This document shows, piece by piece, positions 1-9,688 of a stretch of 19,099 bases of DNA. The notes beneath the pieces were generated by a model that saw nothing but the letters and a program-made list of their open reading frames with translations, was not told the origin of the DNA and did not search any database. The DNA is from Oscillospiraceae bacterium. GTDB lineage: Bacteria; Bacillota_A; Clostridia; Saccharofermentanales; Saccharofermentanaceae. The stretch's first letter is position 1. Every line of letters begins with the position of its first letter. The position numbers were made by a program, and so were the translations under genes. Location: positions 1-19,099 of the forward strand of contig CADAXO010000014.1 in the NCBI GenBank assembly GCA_902791885.1, read 5' to 3'.

Positions 1-1192
1 GAGTCTCGATCGAGGGAGTAGCGATCTTGAGCATATCGACTATCTCAGAAGCCTGCTGTCTTGCCCTCTTCCTGTCAACGAACGGACCTTTTGACGTATT
101 GTAATCTTTAAGGATTATGTTGTCAGAGACCGATAAAGACGGCGCAAGACCCATACCGAGTCTGTCCTCGGGGATAAAGCTCATGGCAATACCCGCAGCC
201 GATATCTGTCCCGCGTTCTTTCCGACTAGGTTCATACCCTTATGTACGATCTTACCCGAGTTGATCTTACGAAGTCCTGCTATAGCTTCACACAGTTCCT
301 TCTGACCGCTTCCTGCGATGCCTGCAACGCCTAAGATCTCGCCGCCTCTTATATAGAAGCTCATGCTATCCACGGCAAGCGAACCCTCATCACTGTTTAC
401 ACAGAGGTCTCTTACCTCGAGCAAAGGCTTCGTCTTCTCCATAACGGCACGCTCTATCTTAAGATCGATCTTACGGCCTACCATAAGCTCCGTAAGTTTC
501 ATCTCACTCGTCGTTGCCGACTCTACCGTATCTATATACTCGCCCTTTCTGAGGACTGCGACACGGTCCGATATCTCCATAACTTCGTTAAGCTTGTGCG
601 TGATTATTATTATCGAGTGCCCGCTTTCCTTCATCTTCCTGCACACATCGAAAAGCTTCTTCGTCTCCTGTACAGTAAGCACGGCCGTAGGCTCATCAAG
701 GATGATCACCTTGGCGCCGTAGCAGAGCACTTTAATTATCTCCAATGTCTGTTTCTCCGAGACGGACATATTCGCAACGATCTTCGTGGGATCGATCTCG
801 AATCCGAACTTGGAGGCTATTTCCTCTATCTCCTTATTGCGGTCTTTCTTAAGCAGGAAACCGCTGTCCTTCTTCCCTATCCAGATATTATCTGCCGCTG
901 TGAAGCGTTCAACCAGCTTAAAGTGCTGGTGCACCATTCCGATACCGAGTTTGCCGGCATCGTCGGGCGATGATATAACGACTTTCTTTCCGTCTATAAA
1001 AATAGAACCGCTGTCGGGCGTATAAATACCCGACAGCATGTTCATTAAAGTAGTCTTGCCTGAACCGTTCTCACCGAGAAGAGCGAGTATCTCACCCTTC
1101 TTAAGGTTCAGATTGATATTTTTGTTGGCAACAACAGAGCCGAAGCTCTTAGTGATGTCTCTGAATTCGATCGCGTATTCCGTTGATGCCAT
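1..1192 (-). CDS. ABC transporter ATP-binding protein, simple sugar/nucleoside type (C-terminus cut by window edge)
   Basis: This is the ATPase of an ABC importer with two tandem nucleotide-binding domains, acting on the inner face of the membrane. About 397 codons are visible of a family length near 500. The first domain has Walker A GENGSGKTT (residues 40-48), a signature-like MSVSEKQ and Walker B VIILDEPTAVLT. The second domain begins near residue 250 and has a degenerate Walker A (GIAGSGQKEL), normal for the RbsA/NupO/YufO-type fused ATPases. The reading frame is still open at position 2, shortly before the second signature would appear. It starts at ATG 1192, 15 nt after the BMP lipoprotein stop, with only a weak ribosome binding site (GGGTAATACAC-ATG), so translation may depend on the upstream gene. 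The adjacent BMP-family binding protein favours nucleosides as substrate over ribose or galactose; that choice is inference. Permease genes should lie to the left of the window. Confidence 0.93.
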   Translation of the reverse strand, partial: MASTEYAIEFRDITKSFGSVVANKNINLNLKKGEILALLGENGSGKTTLMNMLSGIYTPDSGSIFIDGKKVVISSPDDAGKLGIGMVHQHFKLVERFTAADNIWIGKKDSGFLLKKDRNKEIEEIASKFGFEIDPTKIVANMSVSEKQTLEIIKVLCYGAKVIILDEPTAVLTVQETKKLFDVCRKMKESGHSIIIITHKLNEVMEISDRVAVLRKGEYIDTVESATTSEMKLTELMVGRKIDLKIERAVMEKTKPLLEVRDLCVNSDEGSLAVDSMSFYIRGGEILGVAGIAGSGQKELCEAIAGLRKINSGKIVHKGMNLVGKNAGQISAAGIAMSFIPEDRLGMGLAPSLSVSDNIILKDYNTSKGPFVDRKRARQQASEIVDMLKIATPSIET

Positions 1193-1207
1193 GTGTATTA
1201 CCCGTAA

Positions 1208-2431
1208 TTATGACTCGGCTACTACGCCTTCAACATAATAGTCCATGGAACCCTGGATGACGCTGTCATCAACAGAACCCTCACCGCCGTCGACGATGAT
1301 ATGGCCTTCGTTATCCATGAGAGCCTGACGAACCTGCTCTACAGTTACGGAACCTGCCTCACCGGAGAACTGCAATGCAGTACCGGAGAATACATCCCAC
1401 TCACCGGAGATCATGAGGTTTCTTGCAAGCTCGATAGCCTCAGCAGCCTCGGGAGCATTGTTTGCAGTAAGAGGAGAAATGTCTACCATACCCTCTGTAA
1501 GTCCGCCGTAGTAGTTACCGCCGATGTTTGTAAAGAACTCGGAAGCGGAAGACTCGTTCATTGCTGTCTCGATAGCGAGCTGATAGAAGACATTCCAGTT
1601 CCATACGGGAGCTGTGAGATGTGCATCGGGAGCATCGGAAGCCATATCGGAATTGTAACCGCATCCGTAAACGCCCTGTTCCTGAGCAACGATCTGAGGT
1701 TGAGCGGAGTCACAGTGCTGTGCGATAACGCCGCAGCCGTATGTTGAGATAAGAACCTCAGCAGCCTGACGCTCAAGCTCCTGATCGCCCCATGTGTAGA
1801 TCTCGTCAACGTGAACTACTGCATCGGGGTTAACTGCACGTGCACCGAGTGTGAAAGCATTGATACCGGAACAGGTCTCGGCATACTCAGTACCCCAAGC
1901 GGATACATAACCGATATTGTTGTTGCCGATCTCAAGTGACTTATAACCTGCAGCGATACCTGCGAGGTAACGTGCCTGATAAATACGTCCGAAATAGTTG
2001 TTGAAGTTTCTGTCATTGGAAAGATATCCGGTTGCGTGACAGAAAACGATATCGGGATACTCTTCTGCAGCCTCAGCGAAAGCATTGATGTAACCGAAGC
2101 TGATACCGAAGATGATGTTGCAGCCCTGACCTGCAAGCTGCTCGATAGCTGTTCTTACCTGCTCATCGTCCTCAGGAACGTTGTCTCTGATCTTAAGGTT
2201 GGTATCCGTTGAAAGACCGAGAGCCTCCATAGCCTGTACGATACCGTGATGATGCGCATATGTATAACCCGCATTATCATTCTGGCTGTTGATGTAGATA
2301 GCGCCGACGATGAAATTGCTGTCGGAACTTCCTGACTGTGCATTGCTCTCAGTTGCAGTCGTTCCACAACCGGTGAACAAAGCGGCACATATAACAACTG
2401 AAGCAACGATCAAAGAAAGTAACTTCTTCAT
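1208..2431 (-). CDS. BMP-family substrate-binding lipoprotein of an ABC importer (probable nucleoside binding)
   Basis: This is a 407-residue extracytoplasmic binding protein of the BMP/PnrA family (Pfam Bmp type), the periplasmic-binding-like component that captures substrate for the ABC importer encoded next to it. The N-terminus has a lipoprotein signal: Lys-Lys, a hydrophobic core and a lipobox LFTGC with the lipidated Cys near residue 22. A Ser/Asn-rich linker follows, then the mature domain beginning GAIYINSQNDNAGYTYAH, typical of the family. An upstream in-frame ATG at 2443 exists, but it lies within the GGAGG ribosome binding site. The start at 2431 has GGAGG at 5-nt spacing and gives a correct signal peptide. 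Family members characterised in Treponema and Gram-positives bind purine nucleosides. The neighbouring xpt gene agrees with this, but the substrate itself cannot be read from the sequence. Confidence 0.93.
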   Translation of the reverse strand: MKKLLSLIVASVVICAALFTGCGTTATESNAQSGSSDSNFIVGAIYINSQNDNAGYTYAHHHGIVQAMEALGLSTDTNLKIRDNVPEDDEQVRTAIEQLAGQGCNIIFGISFGYINAFAEAAEEYPDIVFCHATGYLSNDRNFNNYFGRIYQARYLAGIAAGYKSLEIGNNNIGYVSAWGTEYAETCSGINAFTLGARAVNPDAVVHVDEIYTWGDQELERQAAEVLISTYGCGVIAQHCDSAQPQIVAQEQGVYGCGYNSDMASDAPDAHLTAPVWNWNVFYQLAIETAMNESSASEFFTNIGGNYYGGLTEGMVDISPLTANNAPEAAEAIELARNLMISGEWDVFSGTALQFSGEAGSVTVEQVRQALMDNEGHIIVDGGEGSVDDSVIQGSMDYYVEGVVAES

Positions 2432-2459
2432 GTTTTCCTCCATAACTTTTTGTTCTCTT

Positions 2460-2480
2460 ATATGTACAACAAATACATAT
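2460..2480. repeat. Inverted repeat upstream of the BMP lipoprotein gene
   Basis: A perfect 7-bp inverted repeat, ATATGTA and TACATAT, is separated by a 7-nt spacer in the 64-nt gap between the xpt stop and the lipoprotein start. No T-run follows it on the minus strand, so it is not a convincing terminator. It could be an operator or a small RNA hairpin. An AT-rich CATATAAG overlapping one arm might be a weak -10 element, but no matching -35 is visible. Confidence 0.4.
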
Positions 2481-2495
2481 CAGAATAAGGACGGA

Positions 2496-3077
2496 TCAGC
2501 TTCTGAATACTATCTTTCCGTCTTCCATTGAATCGATAAGAGCCAGGGATTCGACTCTGACGCCTTCTTCTCTTAACAGATCGCCTCCGCCCTGCTGGCC
2601 CTTCTCGATAGCGATAAGAGCACCGGCGAGAGAGGCTCCGGACATCTCGACGAGTCTGATAAGTCCGTTAAGAGCATTTCCCTTGGCAAGAAAATCATCG
2701 CAGACCAATACAACATCATCGGGCTTAAGGAAATCCTTAGCTACGACAATGTCAAAAGTCTTCTGATGAGTATAGGAATAGACCGCAGTCTTATAAATAT
2801 CACCCTGTACATTGGTGGCACCGTGCTTCTTGGCAAACACCATGGGAACGTGAAGATGCTGCGCTACTGCAAAAGCCACTGCGATACCCGATGCTTCGAC
2901 AGTAAGGACCTTGGTAACCCCTGCGTCCTTATAAAGCCTTGCGCCTTCTTCACCCATCTTCATCATAAAGTCGGTGTCGATCTGCTGGTTAAGAAAACTT
3001 CCCACTTTCAGGATATTTCCGGGGAAAACTTCGCCTTCGTTAACGATCTTCTCTTCGAGCGCTTTTACGGGGACCAC
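2496..3077 (-). CDS. xpt: Xanthine phosphoribosyltransferase
   Basis: Xpt converts xanthine and PRPP to XMP in the cytoplasm, salvaging purine bases. The protein (193 residues as called) matches the Bacillus Xpt family along its length. Recognisable parts are LKVGSFLNQQID near the N-terminus, TVEASGIA, VFAKKHG, the PRPP-binding segment VLVCDDFLAKGNA (VLIIDDFLANG in B. subtilis) and GALIAIEKGQQGG. The length is normal. The start is uncertain. The only start-type codon after an in-frame TGA is GTG at 3077, but the AGAAGG ribosome binding site overlaps it. Homologues begin at the residue encoded by GTA three codons later (VKALEEKI versus MEALKRKI), which is also the ideal distance from the AAGG core. 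The gene lies 86 nt after ftsH, behind a hairpin, and precedes a BMP-type importer, which fits purine uptake and salvage. Confidence 0.93.
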   Translation of the reverse strand: MVPVKALEEKIVNEGEVFPGNILKVGSFLNQQIDTDFMMKMGEEGARLYKDAGVTKVLTVEASGIAVAFAVAQHLHVPMVFAKKHGATNVQGDIYKTAVYSYTHQKTFDIVVAKDFLKPDDVVLVCDDFLAKGNALNGLIRLVEMSGASLAGALIAIEKGQQGGGDLLREEGVRVESLALIDSMEDGKIVFRS

Positions 3078-3086
3078 CTTCTCTCA

Positions 3087-3126
3087 ATGAAAATACCCTG
3101 TAATTTTAGATTGCAGGGTATTTCAT
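3087..3126 (-). terminator. Long imperfect hairpin between ftsH and xpt; possible terminator or attenuator
   Basis: On the minus strand, arms at 3126-3110 and 3104-3087 can form a stem of about 17 bp (including CCCTG/CAGGG) with one bulge, one mismatch and a 5-nt loop CTAAA. The 3' arm contains UAUUUUCAUU, but there is no separate U-run after the stem. The hairpin begins 38 nt after the ftsH stop and ends only a few bases before the xpt ribosome binding site. It could be a leaky intrinsic terminator for ftsH, a structure limiting xpt translation, or a processing site. Confidence 0.5.
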
Positions 3127-3163
3127 GTCAACGAATAATTATCACAAATTTGGTTGAGAACAA

Positions 3164-5210
<2,047 letters not shown>

Positions 5211-5218
<8 letters not shown>

Positions 5219-5738
5219 CCTTTATCCTCACTATCTTTACATCTTTGAACTGACGATACTTATCGTCATAATCCAGGCCGTATCCGACAATGAACTCGTC
5301 AGGGATCGTAAAACAGTTATAATCCGGGACAAGGTCATTAACTCTTCTTGACGGCTTGTCAAATGCAGTGCATATCTTAATAGACTTGGGCTCTCTCATC
5401 GAAAGCATCTCACGAAGCTTCTTCAAAGTTCTGCCTGTATCGACGATGTCTTCAACTATAAGTACGTTCTTTCCGGAAATATCGATACTGATATCCTTCT
5501 TGAACACGAAATTACCTGTGGACTCGGTTCCCGCATAGCTTGAAAGATGTATGAAATCTATATTCTCAACATCAACGGTCAGTTCTCTTACGAGGTCAGC
5601 CGTAAAAATAAAAGCACCTGTGAGAACACCTATAACCACAAGAGATTCGCCCTCGTAGTCACGGCTGATCTGATCTGCGACTTCCTTAACCCTAGCGGAG
5701 ATCTCTTCTGCAGAGATCATGAGATCAAACTTGTCCAC
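5211..5738 (-). CDS. hpt: Hypoxanthine(-guanine) phosphoribosyltransferase
   Basis: This 175-residue cytoplasmic enzyme transfers phosphoribose from PRPP to hypoxanthine or guanine. The PRPP-binding motif VLIVEDIVDTGRTL is clear at about residues 94-107. Other family segments are VVIGVLTGAFIFTADL near residues 34-49, FIHLSSYAGTES, and the C-terminal FIVGYGLDYDDKYR that closes over the base. The length is typical. The chosen start is GTG 5738, overlapping tilS by 14 nt with AAAGGAAG just upstream. An internal ATG at 5720 (residue 7) is possible but lacks a well-spaced binding site. The gene overlaps ftsH downstream by 8 nt, so tilS, hpt and ftsH are probably translationally coupled. Together with xpt it gives salvage of all three 6-oxopurines from this locus. 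Confidence 0.97.
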
Positions 5739-7248
5739 CCTTATCTTCCTTTCGTACTATCTGAAGCTTAATAAACTCCGTCTTCCCTTCGGAACCGTGC
5801 TCATCAAGCCATCTTTCGCGGGACAAAGAAGAAACAAAACCTTCCGCGTGCCCGACGCCCGGTATCCAAAGGACCCTTCCGCCGGATCTTACGGCTATAA
5901 GATGTCTTCTTGCATCCCTCGGTATCTTCAGATCCGACAAAAGCTTGTTAATGTCGGTCTTATGCGGACTTCCCGCCTTCTGAAAATCCCTTTCATCCGA
6001 GATTGTCCCGATAACCACGTTATCTTCGGGGCAAATCCACGAACATGTATTATATACTATCGATTCGTTATTCTCAACGATTGAAGCCTCCAATGAAAGT
6101 GCAGAATCAGGCAGATTTAAGGTATTTACGCCTTCTTTCAGGTCCTTTGCACCGAGACTTATCTCAATATCTTCGGGAACAGCGGGAAAACCCATGTAAG
6201 TCGCCATGGCACAGCTTATTCCGTCCGCTCCTTCCTCTCCGTAAAATCCCAGAAAACCTCCGACAAAAAGAGCTTTCCGCCCGAAAGGCAGACCGGCATA
6301 ATGCGTACCCCCTCCGGTATTCATAAGATTGTTTACGATATCCACATGTACGGTCTCGAAGTCCGTAAGATTCCCAAACACATCCTTCCAATAAAGCCTT
6401 ATCACTCTGTTTATTATTGCCGGATGAAGTGAATCAAGCTCATAAGCCTTGATAAACTTATAGCGTCCTTCTGTTATAAGTACATTGCCGTAAGCTTTTC
6501 CCGCCTCAGAACTCAAGTAATCAGCGTCCTGTGACAGAAGCTTATAGGTATCTTCTACAGCTTCGTTGGGATCCTTGACTGACACAGAGGATATCAAAGG
6601 AAGGATCTCGTTCCTCCACTTATTTCTGGTGTAGTCAGACTGAAGATTCGTTATATCGGTAGCGTAGCTTATATTGTTCTCATCCAGATAATCTGTTATC
6701 TCATCCTTGGTAACGCAAAGAAGCGGCCTTATTACGCCTTCAGAAGAATTCATCGCAGTAAGGCCTTCAAGGCCCGCCCCCCTGAAAAGATTCATAAGGA
6801 ATGTCTCGGTAAGATCTCCGAGATGATGGGCTGTTACGGTCTTTATCTCATTTCGAGGTATCGACTGTAATGAAGATATATCTTCGGCATAATCATTGAA
6901 AGCCTTGTATCTTAATATTCGTCCGGTCTCCTCAAGTCCTCTTCCGAGCCTGGAAGCTTCGGCTTTACAGTCGATGTGATAAGCCCTGAAAGGGATATTA
7001 AGAGCCGCACACAAGTCTTGCGAAAGCTTCTCATCAAACGAAGCTTCTTCTCTTAAGCCGTGGTTAATGTGGACTGCGAAGATCTTGGGGAATCCTTCAA
7101 TATTGTCCCTCAATTCCGCTAAAGAAGATACCAAAGCCACGGAATCGGGACCGCCCGAAAGACCTGCCACAATACACGAAACACCGACAAGAAGATTCCT
7201 GCCGGTGCAATATTTATAGATCTTATCCGCGAATGAGCTTATCGTCAT
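5725..7248 (-). CDS. tilS: tRNA(Ile)-lysidine synthase TilS
   Basis: TilS uses ATP to attach lysine to C34 of the CAU-anticodon tRNA-Ile, changing its specificity from AUG to AUA; the enzyme is essential in most bacteria. The 507-residue protein has the N-type ATP pyrophosphatase loop SGGPDS (residues 31-36), HINHGLRE (about 61-68), GRILRYKAF, and the HHLGDLTETFLMNLFRGAGLEG segment typical of TilS. It ends in a TilS C-terminal-type domain with VLWIPGVGHAEG. The N-terminal region is slightly divergent (LLVGVSCIVAGLSGG). The start ATG overlaps the dnaB stop as ATGA (4 nt), with AAGGA 5 nt upstream, and the end overlaps hpt by 14 nt. The length is within the family range of the long, Gram-positive form. 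Confidence 0.96.
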   Translation of the reverse strand: MTISSFADKIYKYCTGRNLLVGVSCIVAGLSGGPDSVALVSSLAELRDNIEGFPKIFAVHINHGLREEASFDEKLSQDLCAALNIPFRAYHIDCKAEASRLGRGLEETGRILRYKAFNDYAEDISSLQSIPRNEIKTVTAHHLGDLTETFLMNLFRGAGLEGLTAMNSSEGVIRPLLCVTKDEITDYLDENNISYATDITNLQSDYTRNKWRNEILPLISSVSVKDPNEAVEDTYKLLSQDADYLSSEAGKAYGNVLITEGRYKFIKAYELDSLHPAIINRVIRLYWKDVFGNLTDFETVHVDIVNNLMNTGGGTHYAGLPFGRKALFVGGFLGFYGEEGADGISCAMATYMGFPAVPEDIEISLGAKDLKEGVNTLNLPDSALSLEASIVENNESIVYNTCSWICPEDNVVIGTISDERDFQKAGSPHKTDINKLLSDLKIPRDARRHLIAVRSGGRVLWIPGVGHAEGFVSSLSRERWLDEHGSEGKTEFIKLQIVRKEDKGGQV

Positions 7249-8879
7249 AGAAATCCTTCCGGAAGATCATCGTGACTGTCGCTGAAGAAAGCTTCGTTGT
7301 TGCTTTGATCCATAGAATCTTCCGAATCAGAGTATCCCTGAGGTTCTGAAGGTCCGGGATCACCGTAATCCTCGGGAGGCACATCAGGGAAAGGTGCAGA
7401 CGGGATATCCGCAGGCTCTTCGAAATTATAGTCGGCTGAAGATGCATCCGACGGTACGGTCCTCGTATATGCCGATCCACCCATGGGGTCTTCAGGATCA
7501 CCCTTCCTCGGGGCTTCGAAGAACAGCGCCTTGGCACCGTACCACTTAACATAAGCGGTATCGGTCTCACCATGTCTGTTCTTGGCAACGATAAGCTGTG
7601 CATCCTCAATCTTGGGCTTCTCTGCAGCATCCTTCTTCTTGGTGTAATAAGAAGGTCTGTGAATAAAGATAACGCAGTCGGCATCCTGCTCGATGGCACC
7701 GGAATCTCTTATGTCGGCAAGACCCGGGATATGATCTCCGTCTTCCCTGTTCTCGGTACCTCTGTTAAGCTGCGACAGTGCGATTACCGGAACCTTAAGT
7801 TCCTTCGCTAGGACCTTAAGCGATCGGCTGATCTCTGCTATCTCGTTCTGGCGGTTGCCGTTGGATTTACCCGGGATAGTAAGAAGCTGCAGGTAATCGA
7901 TGATAACAAGTCCGAGTGAATGCTCTCTTTCAAGCTCCTGGCACTTGGACATGATATCCGTGGGATTGGTATTCGTCTTCTCATCGATATATATCGGGAA
8001 ATCGGATATAGTGCTCAATGTATTAACGATGTCTTCCTCATCCTCACGTGTGATATTGGCACGCTCGATCGACTTATAGTTCGTATGTGAAGTGGAAGCG
8101 AGGATACGGTTTGCGACCTCACTCTTACTCATTTCAAGAGAGAAGATGGCGACAGTCTTCGAATAGAACTGTGCCACATTGGTCGCGATATTAAGGACCA
8201 GCGCCGTCTTACCCATACCGGGTCGGGCAGCGATGATATTGATCGTTCCGGGCTTAAAACCTCCCGTTATCTGGTCAAGATAAGAAAAACCGGTCTTAAT
8301 AACCTTGCGGTCACCCTTACCGAATGAAGCTTCTCTTAATTCTTCAAGATTTCTTCTAAGGATTACGCCGAGGCTTTCAAAGCCCGTTGTATCTTCCTTA
8401 GTCTTAAGAAGGCTCAATTTACCGATACTTAAGTCGACGATGTCGTTTACGGAGTTCTCCCTCTTCTCGGCAGCCTGTTCAAGCTCCTTTAATGTCGCCA
8501 GAAGCTTTCTGGACTGACAGTTCTTAAGGACAATATCAACATAACTGTCGAGCGCCGACATAACACTCTGCGTATTGGCAACGGTGAAGACATACTGGTC
8601 TCCGCCTGCCTTATCGTTATTGCCCTTACTCGTTAACTTCTCGCAAACGGTAAATCTGTTGATCTGAGATCCTTCAACATAAAGCTCACTTATCGCATCG
8701 AAGATGAGCGAGTGTTTCTTATCAAGGAAATCACCCGCCACAAGTCTTTTCATGACGGAGCTCTCCAAAGCCTCCCTGTTTCTCATGCACAGGGCAAGTA
8801 CGGCTTTCTCGGCTTCGACTGCGTTATATGAAGGGCTTTGTTCGCCCGTGAGATTGTCGTTAAGATCTCTGTCGGACAT
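7245..8879 (-). CDS. dnaB: Replicative DNA helicase DnaB, with an extended C-terminus
   Basis: DnaB is the hexameric 5'-3' helicase of the replication fork (called DnaC in Bacillus). The 544-residue protein has the N-terminal DnaB domain (about 17-120; VEAEKAVLALC), a linker helix region and the RecA-like motor (about 190-456). The motor has Walker A ARPGMGKT (218-225), IFSLEMSK, Walker B LVIIDYLQLL (324-333), ALSQLNRGTENRED and DIRDSGAIEQDAD. Usual length is 440-460. The extra roughly 85 residues after APRKGD (459 to the end) are acidic and rich in Pro, Ser, Gly and Asp, with few hydrophobics, so they are probably disordered. The ATG overlaps the rplI stop by 1 nt, with GAGG 7 nt upstream. 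The rplI-dnaB order is standard in Firmicutes. Confidence 0.97.
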   Translation of the reverse strand: MSDRDLNDNLTGEQSPSYNAVEAEKAVLALCMRNREALESSVMKRLVAGDFLDKKHSLIFDAISELYVEGSQINRFTVCEKLTSKGNNDKAGGDQYVFTVANTQSVMSALDSYVDIVLKNCQSRKLLATLKELEQAAEKRENSVNDIVDLSIGKLSLLKTKEDTTGFESLGVILRRNLEELREASFGKGDRKVIKTGFSYLDQITGGFKPGTINIIAARPGMGKTALVLNIATNVAQFYSKTVAIFSLEMSKSEVANRILASTSHTNYKSIERANITREDEEDIVNTLSTISDFPIYIDEKTNTNPTDIMSKCQELEREHSLGLVIIDYLQLLTIPGKSNGNRQNEIAEISRSLKVLAKELKVPVIALSQLNRGTENREDGDHIPGLADIRDSGAIEQDADCVIFIHRPSYYTKKKDAAEKPKIEDAQLIVAKNRHGETDTAYVKWYGAKALFFEAPRKGDPEDPMGGSAYTRTVPSDASSADYNFEEPADIPSAPFPDVPPEDYGDPGPSEPQGYSDSEDSMDQSNNEAFFSDSHDDLPEGFL

Positions 8880-9322
8880 CAGAGAGCCTCAACGTTGATA
8901 TTGATCTGACAGGATACCTTAGGATGGAGCTTGATCCTTACGCCGAAGGTTCCGACCATCTTAATTGCAGTATCGATAACGACCTGCTTCTTCTCTATAT
9001 CATATCCGTTCTTCTTGAGAAGATCGGAAACATCAGCTGTGGTTACGGCGCCGTAAAGCTTGCCGCCCTCACCGCTCTTCATCTTCAAAGTAAATGTTTT
9101 ATCACCCAAGTCTTTCTTAAGATCCTCGGCAGCCTGCAAAGCACGCTTCTCGTGCTCAGCCTGTGCGCCCTGCTTAAGCTTTACTTCATTAAGATTGGCA
9201 ACTGTGGATTCCTTGGCAAGCTTCTTCTTAAGAAGGAAATTTCTTCCGTAACCGTCGCTTACTTCAACGACCTGTCCTTCCTTGCCTACACCCTTAACGT
9301 CTTGTAATAAAATAACTTTCAT
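8879..9322 (-). CDS. rplI: 50S ribosomal protein L9
   Basis: L9 binds 23S rRNA near the base of the L1 stalk and helps maintain reading frame. The 147-residue protein starts [19 protein letters not shown] and contains the family signature [14 protein letters not shown], a long charged connecting helix (about 40-75) and a C-terminal domain with [15 protein letters not shown]. The frame is open further upstream to 9352, but those codons run through the terminator hairpin. ATG 9322 has GGAGGG 5 nt before it and matches the family N-terminus, so it is the real start. Transcription must pass or start near the hairpin at 9345-9367 to reach it. Confidence 0.97.
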   Translation of the reverse strand: MKVILLQDVKGVGKEGQVVEVSDGYGRNFLLKKKLAKESTVANLNEVKLKQGAQAEHEKRALQAAEDLKKDLGDKTFTLKMKSGEGGKLYGAVTTADVSDLLKKNGYDIEKKQVVIDTAIKMVGTFGVRIKLHPKVSCQININVEAL

Positions 9323-9336
9323 AAATCCCTCCGGGT

Positions 9337-9367
9337 AAATAAAATCGGGCACCCTCAGGATGCCCGA
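9337..9367 (-). terminator. Rho-independent terminator or attenuator between rpsR and rplI
   Basis: On the minus strand, arms TCGGGCATCC and GGGTGCCCGA pair over 10 bp, with one G-U pair and a 3-nt loop TGA. They are followed directly by TTTTATTT, the classical form of an intrinsic terminator. It lies 30 nt after the rpsR stop and just before the rplI ribosome binding site, so it is inside the operon. A likely role is to reduce read-through from the abundant S6-SSB-S18 message into rplI-dnaB and beyond. Confidence 0.8.
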
Positions 9368-9369
9368 TA

Positions 9370-9375
9370 ATTATA
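9370..9375 (-). promoter_or_regulatory. Possible internal -10 element (TATAAT) upstream of rplI
   Basis: A perfect TATAAT occurs on the minus strand just before the rpsR-rplI hairpin. The sequence 17 nt upstream (ATGCAA) is a poor -35, and there is no extended TGn motif. If active, transcription would begin near 9363, inside the first arm of the hairpin, giving a transcript with a shortened stem that could escape termination. This could equally be chance in AT-rich sequence. Confidence 0.25.
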
Positions 9376-9397
9376 TACTAAACTGGATGCTTTTGCA

Positions 9398-9676
9398 TCA
9401 GCCTGCATCATAAGGAAGCAGAGCAACCTGGCGGGCACGCTTGATTGCTGTTGTGAGCTCTCTCTGGTGCTTAGCGCAAGTTCCTGTCATTCTTCTGGGG
9501 AGGATCTTACCTCTCTCAGAGATGTACTTACCAAGGCGTGCTGTATCGAGGAAATCGATCTGCTCAACCTTATCAGCACAGAATGAACATGTCTTCCTTC
9601 TGTTTCTTCTGGGTCTCATAGGGCTTCCGCCAAACTCGCGGCCGGCCTTAGGTTCTCTAACATTATTCTCAGCCAT
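9398..9676 (-). CDS. rpsR: 30S ribosomal protein S18
   Basis: S18 binds 16S rRNA in the platform of the small subunit as a heterodimer with S6. The 92-residue protein has the conserved core [45 protein letters not shown]. It carries a CSFC pair (residues 31-34) and a later CAKH, consistent with a zinc-binding form of S18. The first 28 or so residues are a basic, variable tail. The ATG is preceded by AAGGAG at 8-nt spacing and lies 12 nt after the ssb stop. The UGA stop overlaps a small perfect inverted repeat (GATGC-AAAA-GCATC). Confidence 0.98.
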   Translation of the reverse strand: MAENNVREPKAGREFGGSPMRPRRNRRKTCSFCADKVEQIDFLDTARLGKYISERGKILPRRMTGTCAKHQRELTTAIKRARQVALLPYDAG

Positions 9677-9688
9677 TTGTTTTACTCC

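Noticed and set aside
3078..3163. Purine riboswitch upstream of xpt
   Set aside because: The 86-nt gap is mostly one hairpin and lacks the three-helix junction and conserved loop sequences of the purine aptamer.
7223..7699. 158-codon minus-strand frame within the dnaB 3' end
   Set aside because: It is out of frame with dnaB, whose frame continues through the whole stretch with a stop positioned exactly at the tilS ATGA overlap; the product has no recognisable features. I considered a frameshift in dnaB and saw no break.
9323..9352. N-terminal extension of L9 to 9352
   Set aside because: Those codons are the terminator hairpin and the ribosome binding site; family members begin at MKVILL.
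9386..9399. GATGC-AAAA-GCATC hairpin at the rpsR stop as a terminator
   Set aside because: Five base pairs without a following T-run; the much stronger hairpin just downstream explains termination.
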